A DNA stretch of 64,000 nt from DATGZH01 sp035297265 (GTDB lineage: Bacteria > Actinomycetota > Acidimicrobiia > Acidimicrobiales > RAAP-2), in contig DATGZH010000051.1 of the NCBI GenBank assembly GCA_035297265.1, positions 41,052 to 105,051 of the forward strand, in the 5' to 3' direction. The stretch's first letter is position 1; each line of letters begins with the position of its first letter. The notes beneath the pieces were generated by a model, which did no database searches, had not been told where the DNA came from, and saw only the letters and a program-made list of their open reading frames with translations. Position numbers and translations under genes: made by a program. Shown here piece after piece: positions 32,152-40,606 of this stretch.

Positions 32152-32736
32152 TCAACCCGGGCCCGGCGGGGGGAGGACGGGACCGCCCCCGTTGCCGCCG
32201 ATGAGCGGCAGGTGTACGAGCCCGGCGCTCTGGGCGAGCACCAGCCCGACCGCGGTGGCGAGCACGACAACGAGCACGACCACGAGGACCGGTTGGGCCC
32301 GCCGCCACCCGGTGCGCTCAACCGGTTCGTCCGCGTCCGGCTCGCTGAGCGTGGGTGCCTCGCCCGGGGTCGGCCGCCAGCCGTAGCCGGCGGCGAGGTC
32401 GTCGAAGAGGCAGGCGAGAAGGACGGCGTCGGTGGCCGGCACGCCGACCCGGTGGTGCGCCGTCTTGGTGGCCAGGCTCACGACCGACTCGTCGTCCGCC
32501 CGCTCGACGCTCCAGGACGACAGCTCGGCCCAGGGCACGACGACACCGGTGGCCGCGGCCGGCTGACCGACCACCACGCCGCGGTGGTCCACCACCAGGT
32601 GGGCCGGGGCCCCGACGGCGGGCCCGGCGTCGGCGGGCGCCGGGAGCGGCCAGCGCACGCCGTGCAGCCGCAGCTCGGCCGGACGGGGCGGCGGATCACC
32701 GCTGGTCCGCCGGCCGTCGGCGTGCCGTCCGACCAC
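32152..32736 (-). CDS. Hypothetical protein with C-terminal membrane anchor
   Basis: 194 residues from GTG 32736, 23 bases downstream of the deacetylase stop, with a G-rich stretch as ribosome binding site. The soluble part contains a PH-like beta pattern (AHLVVDHRGVVVGQPA, VVVPWAELSSWSVERADDES); one helix near the C terminus (VLVVVLVVVLATAVGLVLA) and a short Gly/Pro tail end it. It resembles small actinobacterial tail-anchored proteins of unknown role. Likely cotranscribed with chbG-like gene. Confidence 0.55.
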   Translation of the reverse strand: MVGRHADGRRTSGDPPPRPAELRLHGVRWPLPAPADAGPAVGAPAHLVVDHRGVVVGQPAAATGVVVPWAELSSWSVERADDESVVSLATKTAHHRVGVPATDAVLLACLFDDLAAGYGWRPTPGEAPTLSEPDADEPVERTGWRRAQPVLVVVLVVVLATAVGLVLAQSAGLVHLPLIGGNGGGPVLPPPGPG

Positions 32737-32759
32737 GACGCCCCCGCCGCCGGCGCCGG

Positions 32760-33596
32760 TCAGGCGCCCTGCCGGGCCAGTTCCCGGAGCTCGCGGTAGC
32801 CGATGAGGGTGACGCCGGCCTCGGCCACGGCCTTGCGCAGGAAGTCGTCCGTGCAGACCATGGCGTGGTCGTCCACCCGGGCCGGCCAGTCGGCGGCGAG
32901 GGAGCGGAGCTCGGGGCTGTCGACGGCCGGGTGGAGGTGCATCTCGGTGACGCCCGGCTTCAGCCGGCCGAGCCGCTCGGCGAAGAGCGAGCGGCTGCCC
33001 ACCCCGGGCACGAAGAGGAGGTCGTCGGTGAACACCGCGCCGGCCTCCTCGGCCAGGCGGCGGGCCGGGAAGCCGACGAACTCCTCGAAGGGGCGGCTGA
33101 ACATGCGGAGGGGGAGGGAGAACTCGAGGGCGAGGTCGAGGTAGATGTCGAAGAACTCCGGCCGCAGCTGGAGCGTGGCCATGTGGGCGTCGATGTGGCT
33201 CACGTCGAAGCCCCACAGGATGGCCCGCTCGATCTGGGCCCGGCACTCCCGCCGGACCTCGTCGAGGTCGGCGTGGTCCCAGACGTCCTCCATCGTGCGG
33301 GGGAAGCCCCCGTCGCCCCCGAGGAGCGACGGCGCCTGGGTGATCGGGCCCCAGCGGTAGAGCTCGTGTTCGGCGTTGACCGTGAGGTGCACGCCGATGT
33401 CTTCGCCCCGGTAGCGGGCGGCCGCCTCGCGGGCCCAGGGGCACGGGACCATGAGCGTGGCGCTCGTGACGAGCCCCGTGTGCAGGCACTCGAAGACCCC
33501 GACGTTGGCGGCGTGGCAGAAGCCGAGATCGTCGGCGTTCACGATGAGGAGGCGCTCCTCGGCGCGGTACCCGAGCCGTTCGCCCACCGTGGTCAC
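32760..33596 (-). CDS. ChbG/HpnK (YdjC) family deacetylase
   Basis: 278 residues. LLIVNADDLGFCHAANVGVF carries the metal Asp, DIGVHLTVNAEHELY the first His, VSHIDAHMATLQLRP the second His pair, and MHLHPAVDS the C-terminal His. The family removes acetyl groups from N-acetylated sugars such as chitobiose or glycolipid head groups. No signal peptide. The GTG start lies six bases after a TACCGT box. Substrate not determinable from sequence alone. Confidence 0.9.
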   Translation of the reverse strand: MTTVGERLGYRAEERLLIVNADDLGFCHAANVGVFECLHTGLVTSATLMVPCPWAREAAARYRGEDIGVHLTVNAEHELYRWGPITQAPSLLGGDGGFPRTMEDVWDHADLDEVRRECRAQIERAILWGFDVSHIDAHMATLQLRPEFFDIYLDLALEFSLPLRMFSRPFEEFVGFPARRLAEEAGAVFTDDLLFVPGVGSRSLFAERLGRLKPGVTEMHLHPAVDSPELRSLAADWPARVDDHAMVCTDDFLRKAVAEAGVTLIGYRELRELARQGA

Positions 33597-33602
33597 GGCA
33601 AG

Positions 33603-33608
33603 ACGGTA
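33603..33608 (-). promoter_or_regulatory. TAnnnT box, leaderless start of the ChbG-like gene
   Basis: TACCGT on the minus strand ends six bases before GTG 33596; no ribosome binding site. Confidence 0.5.
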
Positions 33609-33679
33609 GTCCCGGCGCGGCGCCGACCGTGACGGGAGGGCCGAGGGCGCCTGCCCCGCACTCGAGGAGAAGCGGCGCG

Positions 33680-34513
33680 ATGATGTGGGGCATGACCTGG
33701 GATCCCGGCCTGGCGGCGACGGGTGGCGAGGTGGCCGGTGTGGCGATCGGCATCGTCGTGGTGGTGGTCTTCCTCGGCATCATCGTGGTCTCCTCGGTGC
33801 TCCGGGTCGTGACCGAGTACGAGCGGGCCGTCGTCTTCCGGTTGGGCCGCATCCGGGACGAGGCCAAGGGCCCGGGGGTGATCGTCCGGATCCCGGTCAT
33901 GGACCGGCTGGTCAAGGTGACCCTCCGGGTCGAGGTGGTCGACATCCCGCCCCAGGCGGTCATCACTGCCGACAACGTGACCGTCCAGGTCGACGCGGTC
34001 GTGTACTTCCAGGTGGTCGAGCCGGTGAAGGCGATCACGAACGTCGACAACTTCCGCTTCGCCAGCCAGCGAGTGGCCATGACCGCCCTCCGGGCCATCG
34101 TCGGGCGCCACGAGCTCGACGCCATCCTGGCCCACCGCGACGAGGTGAACGCCGAGCTGCGGTCGAGCATCGCCGAGTCCACCCACCACTGGGGGGTGGA
34201 GGTGCGCCAGGTGGAGATCCGCGACATCGTCCTCAGCCCCGAGCTGCTGCGGGCGATGGCGAGGCAGGCGGAGGCGGAGCGGGAGCGCCGGGCCAAGATC
34301 ATCGCGGCCACCGGGGAGCTCGAGGCCAGCAAGGAGCTGGCCGAAGCGGCGGCCAAGCTCTACGAGAGCCCCGGCGCCCTCCAGCTGCGGTCGCTCCAGA
34401 CGCTGGCCGAGATCGCCACCGAGCACAACTCGACGCTCATCTTCCCGATCCCCGTGGAGCTCCTCGCGGGCTTCCGCCCGACGAGCCCCCACCCGAGCAG
34501 CAACGGCTCCTGA
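33680..34513 (+). CDS. SPFH-domain slipin (stomatin-like)
   Basis: 277 residues; AGGAG ten bases before ATG 33680. One N-terminal helix (VAIGIVVVVVFLGIIVVSSVL), then the stomatin core RVVTEYERAVVFRLGRI, GPGVIVRIPVMDRLVKV and DIPPQAVITADNVTVQVDAV. A coiled coil (ARQAEAERERRAKIIAATGELEASKEL) precedes the C-terminal oligomerisation segment. Slipins form membrane microdomain rings and often pair with an NfeD protease partner, which is absent here. Confidence 0.92.
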   Translation: MMWGMTWDPGLAATGGEVAGVAIGIVVVVVFLGIIVVSSVLRVVTEYERAVVFRLGRIRDEAKGPGVIVRIPVMDRLVKVTLRVEVVDIPPQAVITADNVTVQVDAVVYFQVVEPVKAITNVDNFRFASQRVAMTALRAIVGRHELDAILAHRDEVNAELRSSIAESTHHWGVEVRQVEIRDIVLSPELLRAMARQAEAERERRAKIIAATGELEASKELAEAAAKLYESPGALQLRSLQTLAEIATEHNSTLIFPIPVELLAGFRPTSPHPSSNGS

Positions 34514-34528
34514 GGGGGCCGTCGGTCC

Positions 34529-35050
34529 TCAGCCGGCATTCGGGCGGTCGCCCGTCACCTCGGCGTCCTGGGCCCGCGCCTCGTCGGCCAGGCCGGCCCG
34601 GTGCTCGGTCAGGGCGGCGGCGAGGGTCGGGTCGCTCAAGGCGAGGATCTTGACCGCGAGCAGCCCGGCGTTGGCTGCACCGTTGACGGCGACCGTGGCC
34701 ACGGGCACGCCCCGGGGCATCTGGACGATCGAGAGGAGCGAGTCGAGACCGTCCAGCGTGGCGAGGGCCACGGGCACCCCGATCACGGGGAGCGTGGTCG
34801 CCGCGGCCAGCATGCCCGGCAGGTGGGCCGCGCCCCCGGCCCCGGCGACGATCACCCGCAGCCCCCGCCCGGCCGCCGCGTGACCGAACTCGAGCATGTC
34901 CTCGGGCGTCCGGTGGGCCGAGACCACCCGGACCTCGTGACCGACACCGAAGCGCTCCAGGGTGTCGGCGGCCGCCTGCATGACCTTCAGGTCCGACGCG
35001 CTGCCCATCACCACGGCCACGAGCGGGCCAGATGCCGCGGCGGCGCTCAC
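34529..35050 (-). CDS. purE: N5-CAIR mutase PurE
   Basis: 173 residues. VVMGSASDLKVMQAAADTL, VVSAHRTPEDMLEF and VIVAGAGGAAHLPGMLAA are the PurE active-site blocks. It converts N5-CAIR to CAIR in purine synthesis. GTG 35050 overlaps the purK stop by four bases (GTGA). The last ~20 residues (DEARAQDAEVTGDRPNAG) extend past the usual end. Confidence 0.97.
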   Translation of the reverse strand: MSAAAASGPLVAVVMGSASDLKVMQAAADTLERFGVGHEVRVVSAHRTPEDMLEFGHAAAGRGLRVIVAGAGGAAHLPGMLAAATTLPVIGVPVALATLDGLDSLLSIVQMPRGVPVATVAVNGAANAGLLAVKILALSDPTLAAALTEHRAGLADEARAQDAEVTGDRPNAG

Positions 35051-36300
35051 CGGGAGACCCCGACGGGGAGGTCGATCCCGGCGGGCACCGGGGTGCCGAG
35101 GGCCCGGGCCGCCCGCCAGGCCCGGGAGCGCACGTCCGCCGGGTCGTCGCCGCAGACCGTCACGTGGCCCAGCTTGCGCCCAGGCCGGGGAGCCTTGCCG
35201 TAGAGGTGGACGTGGGCGCCGTCGACGGCGAAGGCCTCGGCCAGCCGGGTGGCGGGGTCCTCGCCTCGCTCGTCGCCGAACACGTTCACGCTCGCCACGT
35301 TGGGGGCGCCGGGCGTCGTGTCGCCGAGCGGCAGGTCGAGCACGGCCCGGAGATGGTTCTCGAACTGCGAGGTGACTGCACCCTCGATCGTCCAGTGGCC
35401 GGTGTTGTGGGGTCGCGCCGCCACCTCGTTCACGAGGAGGCGCCCCCGGCACGAGAAGAGCTCGACCGCCAGCACGCCCACCGAGCCGACGACGTCGGCC
35501 ACCCGGCGGGCCAGGGCACCGGCTGCCTCGAGGAGGTCCGGTCCGAGGCGGCCGGGCACGAGCACCTCCCGGCAGACCCCGCCGACCTGGGCCGTCTCGA
35601 CGGCCGGCCAGCTGACCACCTCGCCCCCGGGGCGACGGGCCACGAGCACGGCGAGCTCGGCCTCGATCGGCACGTACTCCTCGACGAGGAGGTGGATGCC
35701 CCGCTCCTCGGCGCTGTGCACGACGGCCGCCGCCTCCCGCTCGTCCTCGACCGGCCAGACCCCGTGGCCGTCGTAGCCGCCGCGGCCGGCCTTGAGCACG
35801 AGCGGCCAGCCGTGCTCGGCGGCGAAGGCCTCGATGGCCGGCCGGGCGTCGGCCTCGGTGTGGCCCGGGAGCGTGGCGAAGCGGGGGACGGGCACGCCGG
35901 CTGCGTGCAGCCCGGCCCGCATGACCCGCTTGTCGACGGCGAGCTGCAGCGTGGCCACGCTCGGCCGCACCGTCACGCCCTCGTCCTCCAATTGCGACAG
36001 GAGCTCCAGGTCGACGAGCTCGTGGTCGAACGTGACCACGTCGCAACGGCTGGCCAGCTCCCGCAGGTCCGGCTCGACGAGCGGTGAGCCGAAGAAGAGG
36101 TCGCCCGCCACGAGGGCCGCCGCCTCGCCGGCGTCCTCGGCCATGACGACGGCCCGGAGGCCCAGCGCGCTCGCCGACTCGAGCAGCATGCGGGCCAGCT
36201 GGCCGGCGCCGACGACCCCGACGACCCCGGGGCCGGCCGCGGCGAGCGTGGCCCCGGGACGGGCGCCGAACACACCGCTAGCCTCACCGGGGCCGGGCAC
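35047..36300 (-). CDS. purK: N5-carboxyaminoimidazole ribonucleotide synthase PurK
   Basis: 417 residues. VVGVVGAGQLARMLLESASALG is the N-terminal biotin-carboxylase-like motif; LVLKAGRGGYDGHGVW is the ATP-grasp loop; VNEVAARPHNTGHWTIEGAVTSQFE carries the metal-binding and substrate residues. It carboxylates AIR to N5-CAIR, the substrate of PurE encoded immediately after. GTG 36300 is chosen because a TAACCT box ends seven bases upstream; a later GTG at 36273 is possible. Confidence 0.96.
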   Translation of the reverse strand: MPGPGEASGVFGARPGATLAAAGPGVVGVVGAGQLARMLLESASALGLRAVVMAEDAGEAAALVAGDLFFGSPLVEPDLRELASRCDVVTFDHELVDLELLSQLEDEGVTVRPSVATLQLAVDKRVMRAGLHAAGVPVPRFATLPGHTEADARPAIEAFAAEHGWPLVLKAGRGGYDGHGVWPVEDEREAAAVVHSAEERGIHLLVEEYVPIEAELAVLVARRPGGEVVSWPAVETAQVGGVCREVLVPGRLGPDLLEAAGALARRVADVVGSVGVLAVELFSCRGRLLVNEVAARPHNTGHWTIEGAVTSQFENHLRAVLDLPLGDTTPGAPNVASVNVFGDERGEDPATRLAEAFAVDGAHVHLYGKAPRPGRKLGHVTVCGDDPADVRSRAWRAARALGTPVPAGIDLPVGVSR

Positions 36301-36307
36301 AGCCGGC

Positions 36308-36313
36308 AGGTTA
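36308..36313 (-). promoter_or_regulatory. TAnnnT box, leaderless start of purK-purE
   Basis: TAACCT on the minus strand ends seven bases before GTG 36300; no ribosome binding site. Confidence 0.5.
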
Positions 36314-36373
36314 CCGGTCGCGACGACCCCGGCCCGGTGAGCCCGGGCGTCGCGACCCGAGAGAGGCGGTGGC

Positions 36374-37282
36374 GTGCGTATCGGGACCACCCTCGACGTC
36401 AGCGGGTCCTTGGACGACGTCGCCAACGAGCTGCGCGAGCGGGCCGAGGCCGGTTTGGCCCTCGTCGGCGCGGAGCAGATCTTCGGCTACGACGCGCTCA
36501 CGCTCCTCGGCCTCGTGGGCCCGAAGGTGCCGGGCATCGAGCTGTGCACCGCGGTCGTGCCGGTGTACTCCCGGCACCCCCAGGTGATGGCCCAGCAGGC
36601 CCTCACCGTGCAGGCCGCCACCGGCAACCGGCTCGTGCTCGGCATCGGCCTCTCGCATCAGATCGTGGTGGAGACCCTCTGGGGCATGAGCTACGCCAAG
36701 CCGTACCGCTATATGGCGGAATACCTTTCGGCCCTGTTGCCGATGCTGGCCGGGGAGGCGGTGGCCTTCCACGGCGAGGTGGTCACCGCAGTGACGCCCG
36801 GGAAGCTCGAGATCCCCGGGGCGACCGCACCTCCAGTCATCCTCGCCGCCCTCGGCCCGAAGATGCTCGGCCTGGCGGGCTCGGTCGCCGACGGCACGGC
36901 TACCTGGATGTGCGGGCTGCGGACGGTCGAGACCCACATCGCCCCGACCATCAACGCGGCGGCCGAGGCCGCCGGCCGTCCGGCACCCCGGGTGGTCGTG
37001 GCCCTCCCGGTGTCGGTGACGGCCGACGCCGCGGCCGCGAGGGCCCGCATCGACGAGTCCCTCGCCATCTACCCGAACCTCCCTTCCTACCGGGCGATGC
37101 TCGACCTCGAGGGGGCCACGGGCCCGTCGGACGTGGCCCTCGTGGGCACGGAGGAAGAGGTGGCCGCCCAGCTCGTCCAGCTGGAGAACGCCGGCGCGAC
37201 CGACTTCGTTGCCGCGGTCGTCGGCAACCGGGAGGAGCGGGCCCGCACCCTCGACCTCCTCCAGTCGATGGCCGCCGGTTGA
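36374..37282 (+). CDS. F420-dependent LLM-class oxidoreductase
   Basis: 302 residues, typical length. GLALVGAEQIFGYDALTLLG, GIELCTAVVPVYSRHPQVMAQQALTVQ and GNRLVLGIGLSHQIVVETLWGMSY are conserved blocks of the F420-dependent luciferase-like family (compare MSMEG/Rv F420 reductases). The C-terminal half has VILAALGPKMLGLAGSVADGTATWMCG. Such enzymes reduce or oxidise xenobiotics and cofactors using F420. Start GTG 36374 with GAGAG/GGCGG upstream. Substrate unknown. Confidence 0.88.
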   Translation: MRIGTTLDVSGSLDDVANELRERAEAGLALVGAEQIFGYDALTLLGLVGPKVPGIELCTAVVPVYSRHPQVMAQQALTVQAATGNRLVLGIGLSHQIVVETLWGMSYAKPYRYMAEYLSALLPMLAGEAVAFHGEVVTAVTPGKLEIPGATAPPVILAALGPKMLGLAGSVADGTATWMCGLRTVETHIAPTINAAAEAAGRPAPRVVVALPVSVTADAAAARARIDESLAIYPNLPSYRAMLDLEGATGPSDVALVGTEEEVAAQLVQLENAGATDFVAAVVGNREERARTLDLLQSMAAG

Positions 37283-37399
37283 CGCCTTGCCAGCCCTCGG
37301 CCGAGACGCTGGCCCTGGAGCACGGCGCGCCCGGCCCCAGCTCGCGGCGGCAAGACAGCGGCGGGGTACGCCGTAGCGGGAGGGCGCCGTACGGGTAGA

Positions 37400-37429
37400 T
37401 GTCCTTCTGGACCCCTCCCGTTCGTCGTC
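37400..37429 (+). promoter_or_regulatory. Candidate ECF42-type promoter
   Basis: TGTCCTT (37400-37406), a 16-base spacer and CGTCGTC (37423-37429) recur with exactly the same spacing at 40843-40872 on the other strand; 15 bases ending in the second element are identical. A TGTC -35 and CG(A/T)C -10 are what I recall being described for ECF42 sigma factors, and the ECF42 gene lies 1.7 kb downstream. It precedes the short ORF 37467-37556 by 37 bases. Confidence 0.55.
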
Positions 37430-37466
37430 TGCTTGTCATGTCAACCCAGACCAAAGGACGGCCGAC

Positions 37467-37556
37467 GTGAGCAAGAGACACCGACCGATCAACCGGCCTG
37501 CGCAGGCGGCCCGCGACCGCGCAATTGTCCGCTTCATCGACGGGAAGCAAGGCTGA
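37467..37556 (+). CDS. Short basic leader ORF before the first YCII gene
   Basis: 29 residues from GTG, Arg/Lys-rich (SKRHRPINRPAQAARDRAIV), with AGGA eight bases upstream. Its stop ends one base before the ATG of the YCII gene. A counterpart lies at the same place in the second unit (38347-38442), which supports translation or coupling. Amino acid conservation between the two is low after the first five codons. Confidence 0.4.
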   Translation: MSKRHRPINRPAQAARDRAIVRFIDGKQG

Positions 37557-37557
37557 G

Positions 37558-38283
37558 ATGAAGTACCTGCTCTTCATCTGCAGTGACGGCGTGCCCACAC
37601 CGGAGAAGATGGCAGTCATGCAGCGCGAGTGCTCCGGCTGGGTCGAGGAGATGGATGGCCGCGGCGTGCGGCTGATCGGTCGGGAGCTGGATCTCCCGGA
37701 GACGGCGGCAACGGTGCGGGCGCGCGACGGCGAGACGCTGGTGACCGACGGCCCCTTCGCCGAGACCAAGGAGTTCATGGCCGGCTTCGACGTGCTCGAA
37801 TGCGCCGACCTCGACGAGGCGATCGAGGTGGCGGCCAAGCACCCCGTGTCCTGGTTCAACACTGTCGAGATCCGGCCGTTCATGGACGGGCTGGAGCTGG
37901 GTGAGAAGGCGTTCGCGTTCGGGCGCGGCAAAGACGGCGCCGCGCGTCCGTACCTGCTGACGATGTGGATGGGCGGAACCCCCGCCGCGCCGTTCGACGA
38001 TCAGGCGGTGATGGATGAGGGCGAGGCCTGGCGGCAGGACCTGGAGACAAGCGGCCTCCAGGTCTTCGGGAACGCCCTGGAGGACCCGGACACGGCCACG
38101 ACGGTCCGAGTTCGCGACGGCGAGACGCTGGTGACTGACGGCCCCTTCGCCGAGACCAAGGAGTTCATCGCCGGCATCGACGTCGTCAGCTGCGCTGATC
38201 AGCAGCAGGCGATCCAGCTCGCGGCAGCGCATCCGATCGCCCGGTACCACGCGATCGAGGTGCGCCCGTTCGCGACCGAGTGA
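37558..38283 (+). CDS. Two-domain YCII-related (DGPF) protein, copy 1
   Basis: 241 residues made of two YCII/DGPF domains (about 1-115 and 125-241). Each begins with the YLL-type strand (MKYLLFICSDG; PYLLTMWMGG) and contains the defining DGPFAETKEF and a C-terminal EIRPF/EVRPF strand. YCII domains are dimeric barrels with a His/Asp pair; some are dehalogenase- or lactonase-like, most are unassigned. In many actinobacteria DGPF genes stand next to ECF42 sigma genes and are their targets, as here. Its close homologue follows at 38439. Confidence 0.9.
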   Translation: MKYLLFICSDGVPTPEKMAVMQRECSGWVEEMDGRGVRLIGRELDLPETAATVRARDGETLVTDGPFAETKEFMAGFDVLECADLDEAIEVAAKHPVSWFNTVEIRPFMDGLELGEKAFAFGRGKDGAARPYLLTMWMGGTPAAPFDDQAVMDEGEAWRQDLETSGLQVFGNALEDPDTATTVRVRDGETLVTDGPFAETKEFIAGIDVVSCADQQQAIQLAAAHPIARYHAIEVRPFATE

Positions 38284-38346
38284 CCGGAGCCGCTGTCCAC
38301 CGAGCTATGGATGGGACTGGTCGAAGCCAGACCAAGGGACGACGAC

Positions 38347-38442
38347 ATGGGCAAGTGCCACAGACAGAGAGACCAGCAGGTGCGGATGTCCTGTGACGAC
38401 GACCATCATCCGCGACGGCGACGACAAGGGAGATTGAGATGA
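38347..38442 (+). CDS. Short basic leader ORF before the second YCII gene
   Basis: 31 residues from ATG 38347, Arg- and His-rich (HHPRRRRQGRLR). GGGA lies seven bases upstream, and its stop overlaps the next ATG by four bases (ATGA at 38439-38442). The upstream nucleotides match those of unit 1 (AGACCAAnGGACG). Function unknown; possible translational coupler. Confidence 0.4.
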   Translation: MGKCHRQRDQQVRMSCDDDHHPRRRRQGRLR

Positions 38443-39161
38443 AGTACCTGCTCATGATTTGGGCTGACGAGCTGCCGACACCAGAGGACTTGGCGATCCT
38501 GCAGCGCGAGTGCCCCGCCTGGAGCGAGGAGATGAACGGCCGCGGCGTACGGCTGTTCGGTCGTGAACTGGATCTCCCGGAGACAGCCACGACGCTCCGC
38601 GTGCGCGACGGCGAGACGCTGGTGACCGACGGCCCCTTCGCCGAGACCAAGGAGTTCATAGCCGGCTTCGACGTGCTCGAATGCGCCGACCTCGACGAGG
38701 CGATCGAGGTGGCGGCCAAGCACCCGGCGTCGTGGTTTCAGGCGATCGAGATCCGGCCGTTCACGGACGGGCTGGAGCTGGGCGAGAAGGCGTTCGCGTT
38801 CGGGCGCGGCGAAGATGGCGCGGCGCGTCCGTACCTGCTGACGATGTGGATGGGCGGATCCCCCGCCGCGCCGCTCGACGATCAGGCGGTGATGGACGAG
38901 GGCAAGGCCTGGCGGCAGGACCTGGAGGCACGCGGCCTCCAGGTCTTCGGGAACGCCCTGGGGGGCCCGGGGACAGCCACGACGGTCCGCGTGCGCGACG
39001 GCGAGACGCTGGTCAGCGACGGCCCGCTCATCGAGACCAAGGAGTACATCGCCGGCATCGACGTCGTCAGCTGCGCCGATCCTGGGCAGGCGATCCAGCT
39101 GGCGACGCAGCCGATCGCCCGGTACCTCGCGATCGAGGTGCGCCCGTTCTGGACCGAATGA
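38439..39161 (+). CDS. Two-domain YCII-related (DGPF) protein, copy 2
   Basis: 240 residues, about 85 % identical by eye to copy 1 with the same two-domain layout. The first DGPFAETKEF is intact; the second reads DGPLIETKEY, so the second domain has drifted at the defining motif. The stop overlaps the sigma-factor ATG by four bases (ATGA), making translation of the sigma factor dependent on this gene. Probably produced by tandem duplication of copy 1. Confidence 0.9.
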   Translation: MKYLLMIWADELPTPEDLAILQRECPAWSEEMNGRGVRLFGRELDLPETATTLRVRDGETLVTDGPFAETKEFIAGFDVLECADLDEAIEVAAKHPASWFQAIEIRPFTDGLELGEKAFAFGRGEDGAARPYLLTMWMGGSPAAPLDDQAVMDEGKAWRQDLEARGLQVFGNALGGPGTATTVRVRDGETLVSDGPLIETKEYIAGIDVVSCADPGQAIQLATQPIARYLAIEVRPFWTE

Positions 39162-40444
39162 CCACATCCGCGGTCCAGCGCGCGGTTGACACGGCCTTCC
39201 GCGAGGAGTGGGGTCGCGTCGTCGCCACGCTGATCAGGCGGACCGGTGACTGGGACCTGGCCGAGGAGTGCGCGCAAGAGGCGTTTGCCGAGGCGCTGCG
39301 GCGATGGCCAGCCGACGGCGTCCCGCAACGGCCCGGCGCCTGGCTGACGACCGTCGCCGGCAACCGCGCCATCGACCGTCTCCGGCGCCGCGCCCGCGGT
39401 GCGGAGCTGCTGGAGCAGGCCGGCCGCGAAGCACCGCCCCCCGACGCGGTTGAGGGAGAGATGCCTGAGCGGTTCGACGAGACCGACCAGATCGAAGACG
39501 ACCGCCTCCGGCTGATCTTCACCTGCTGCCACCCGGCGCTCCCGCTGGAGGGCCGGGTAGCCTTGACGCTGCGGAGCCTTGCCGGGCTCACCATGCCCGA
39601 GATCGCCCGCGCCTTCCTGGTGCCCGAAGCGACGATGGCCAAGCGCCTGACCCGCACCAAGGCCAAGATCGTGGCCGCCGGGATCCCCTACCGGGTGCCG
39701 CCCGCGCATCTGCTACCGGAGCGCACCTCCGGGGTGCTGGCGGTGCTCTACCTCATGTTCAACGAGGGCTACTCGGCCTCCTCGGGCACGGAGCTGATCC
39801 GCGCCGGCCTCTGCGACGAGGCGATCCGCCTCACGCGGGCGCTCCACCAGCTGATGCCCGATGAGCCCGAGGCGACGGGGGCGGTGGCGCTGATGCTGCT
39901 CCACCACTCGCGCCGCCACGCTCGGGTGGGCGGCGACGGCGAGCTCATCACGCTGGAGGAACAGGACCGGAGCCGCTGGGACGAGGCGGAGATAGCAGAG
40001 GGAATGGGCCTCTTGGAGTCGGCGCTGCACCGGCGCCAGGTCGGTCCCTACCAGCTGCAGGCGGCGATCGCGGCCTGCCACGCCCGTGCCCCCAGCGTCG
40101 CCGAGACCGACTGGCAGGAGATCGCCGGTCTCTACGCGCTGCTGGAGGTGCAGATGCCGTCGCCGGTGGTGAGACTCAACCGGGCGGTGGCGGTGGCCAT
40201 GGCCGGCGACTTCGAGGCGGGGCTGGCGATCATCGACGAGCTCAGCGGCGATGCTCGGCTGGAGCGGTACTACCTGCTCGAGGCGACCCGGGCGGATCTC
40301 CTCCGGCGCCGGGGCGACCCGGTTGCCGCCGCCGAAGCCTACGAGCGCGCGCTGCCGCTGGCGCCGTCCGAAGCGGAACGCCGATACCTGTCCGGCAGGC
40401 TGCAGGAGGTGAAGACCGCCGAGGGCCGAGAGGCTCGACCCTGA
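39158..40444 (+). CDS. ECF42-type RNA polymerase sigma factor with TPR-like C-terminal extension
   Basis: 428 residues, far longer than an ordinary ECF sigma factor (~180). Region 2 covers about residues 10-80 (EEWGRVVATLIRRTGDWDLA, AQEAFAEALRRWP, AWLTTVAGNRAIDRLRR). Region 4 covers about 110-170 (LPLEGRVALTLRSLAGLTMPEIARAFLVPEATMAKRLTRTKAKI). The rest (DUF6596-like, GVLAVLYLMFNEGYSAS..., then TPR-like helices to the end) is the ECF42 extension, which in studied members is needed for activity and replaces an anti-sigma factor. No anti-sigma gene is present. Coupling to the YCII gene by ATGA suggests an autoregulated operon. Confidence 0.93.
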   Translation: MTTSAVQRAVDTAFREEWGRVVATLIRRTGDWDLAEECAQEAFAEALRRWPADGVPQRPGAWLTTVAGNRAIDRLRRRARGAELLEQAGREAPPPDAVEGEMPERFDETDQIEDDRLRLIFTCCHPALPLEGRVALTLRSLAGLTMPEIARAFLVPEATMAKRLTRTKAKIVAAGIPYRVPPAHLLPERTSGVLAVLYLMFNEGYSASSGTELIRAGLCDEAIRLTRALHQLMPDEPEATGAVALMLLHHSRRHARVGGDGELITLEEQDRSRWDEAEIAEGMGLLESALHRRQVGPYQLQAAIAACHARAPSVAETDWQEIAGLYALLEVQMPSPVVRLNRAVAVAMAGDFEAGLAIIDELSGDARLERYYLLEATRADLLRRRGDPVAAAEAYERALPLAPSEAERRYLSGRLQEVKTAEGREARP

Positions 40445-40606
40445 ACGCAGGTTGGCGATGACGGTGGCGGCATGAGCACGATCTCGCACCGCCACCGGTA
40501 GGGTCCGCGCCCTCGCCGGCCACGCCGCCTGCGTCTTGCCCGGCGGGGGAGCCGGCAAGCCGGATGGCCTTCGGCCGGGAGGCCTCGGCCCCGGCGCACC
40601 TGCAGC

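Larger units (their letters stand above)
37448..39161 (+). repeat. Tandem duplication of the leader-ORF/YCII unit
   Basis: Unit 1 (about 37448-38283) and unit 2 (about 38329-39161) align from AGACCAA through the short ORF into the whole YCII gene. Inside each YCII gene the two domains also repeat, so a block encoding DGETLVTDGPFAETKEF occurs at about 37725, 38114, 38604 and 38990. The units are of equal length (836 and 833 bases). Confidence 0.85.

Noticed and set aside
38281..38346. ECF42-type promoter for the second YCII unit
   Set aside because: A TGTCC occurs at 38294, but no CGTC lies at the spacing seen in the other two copies, so I do not call it.
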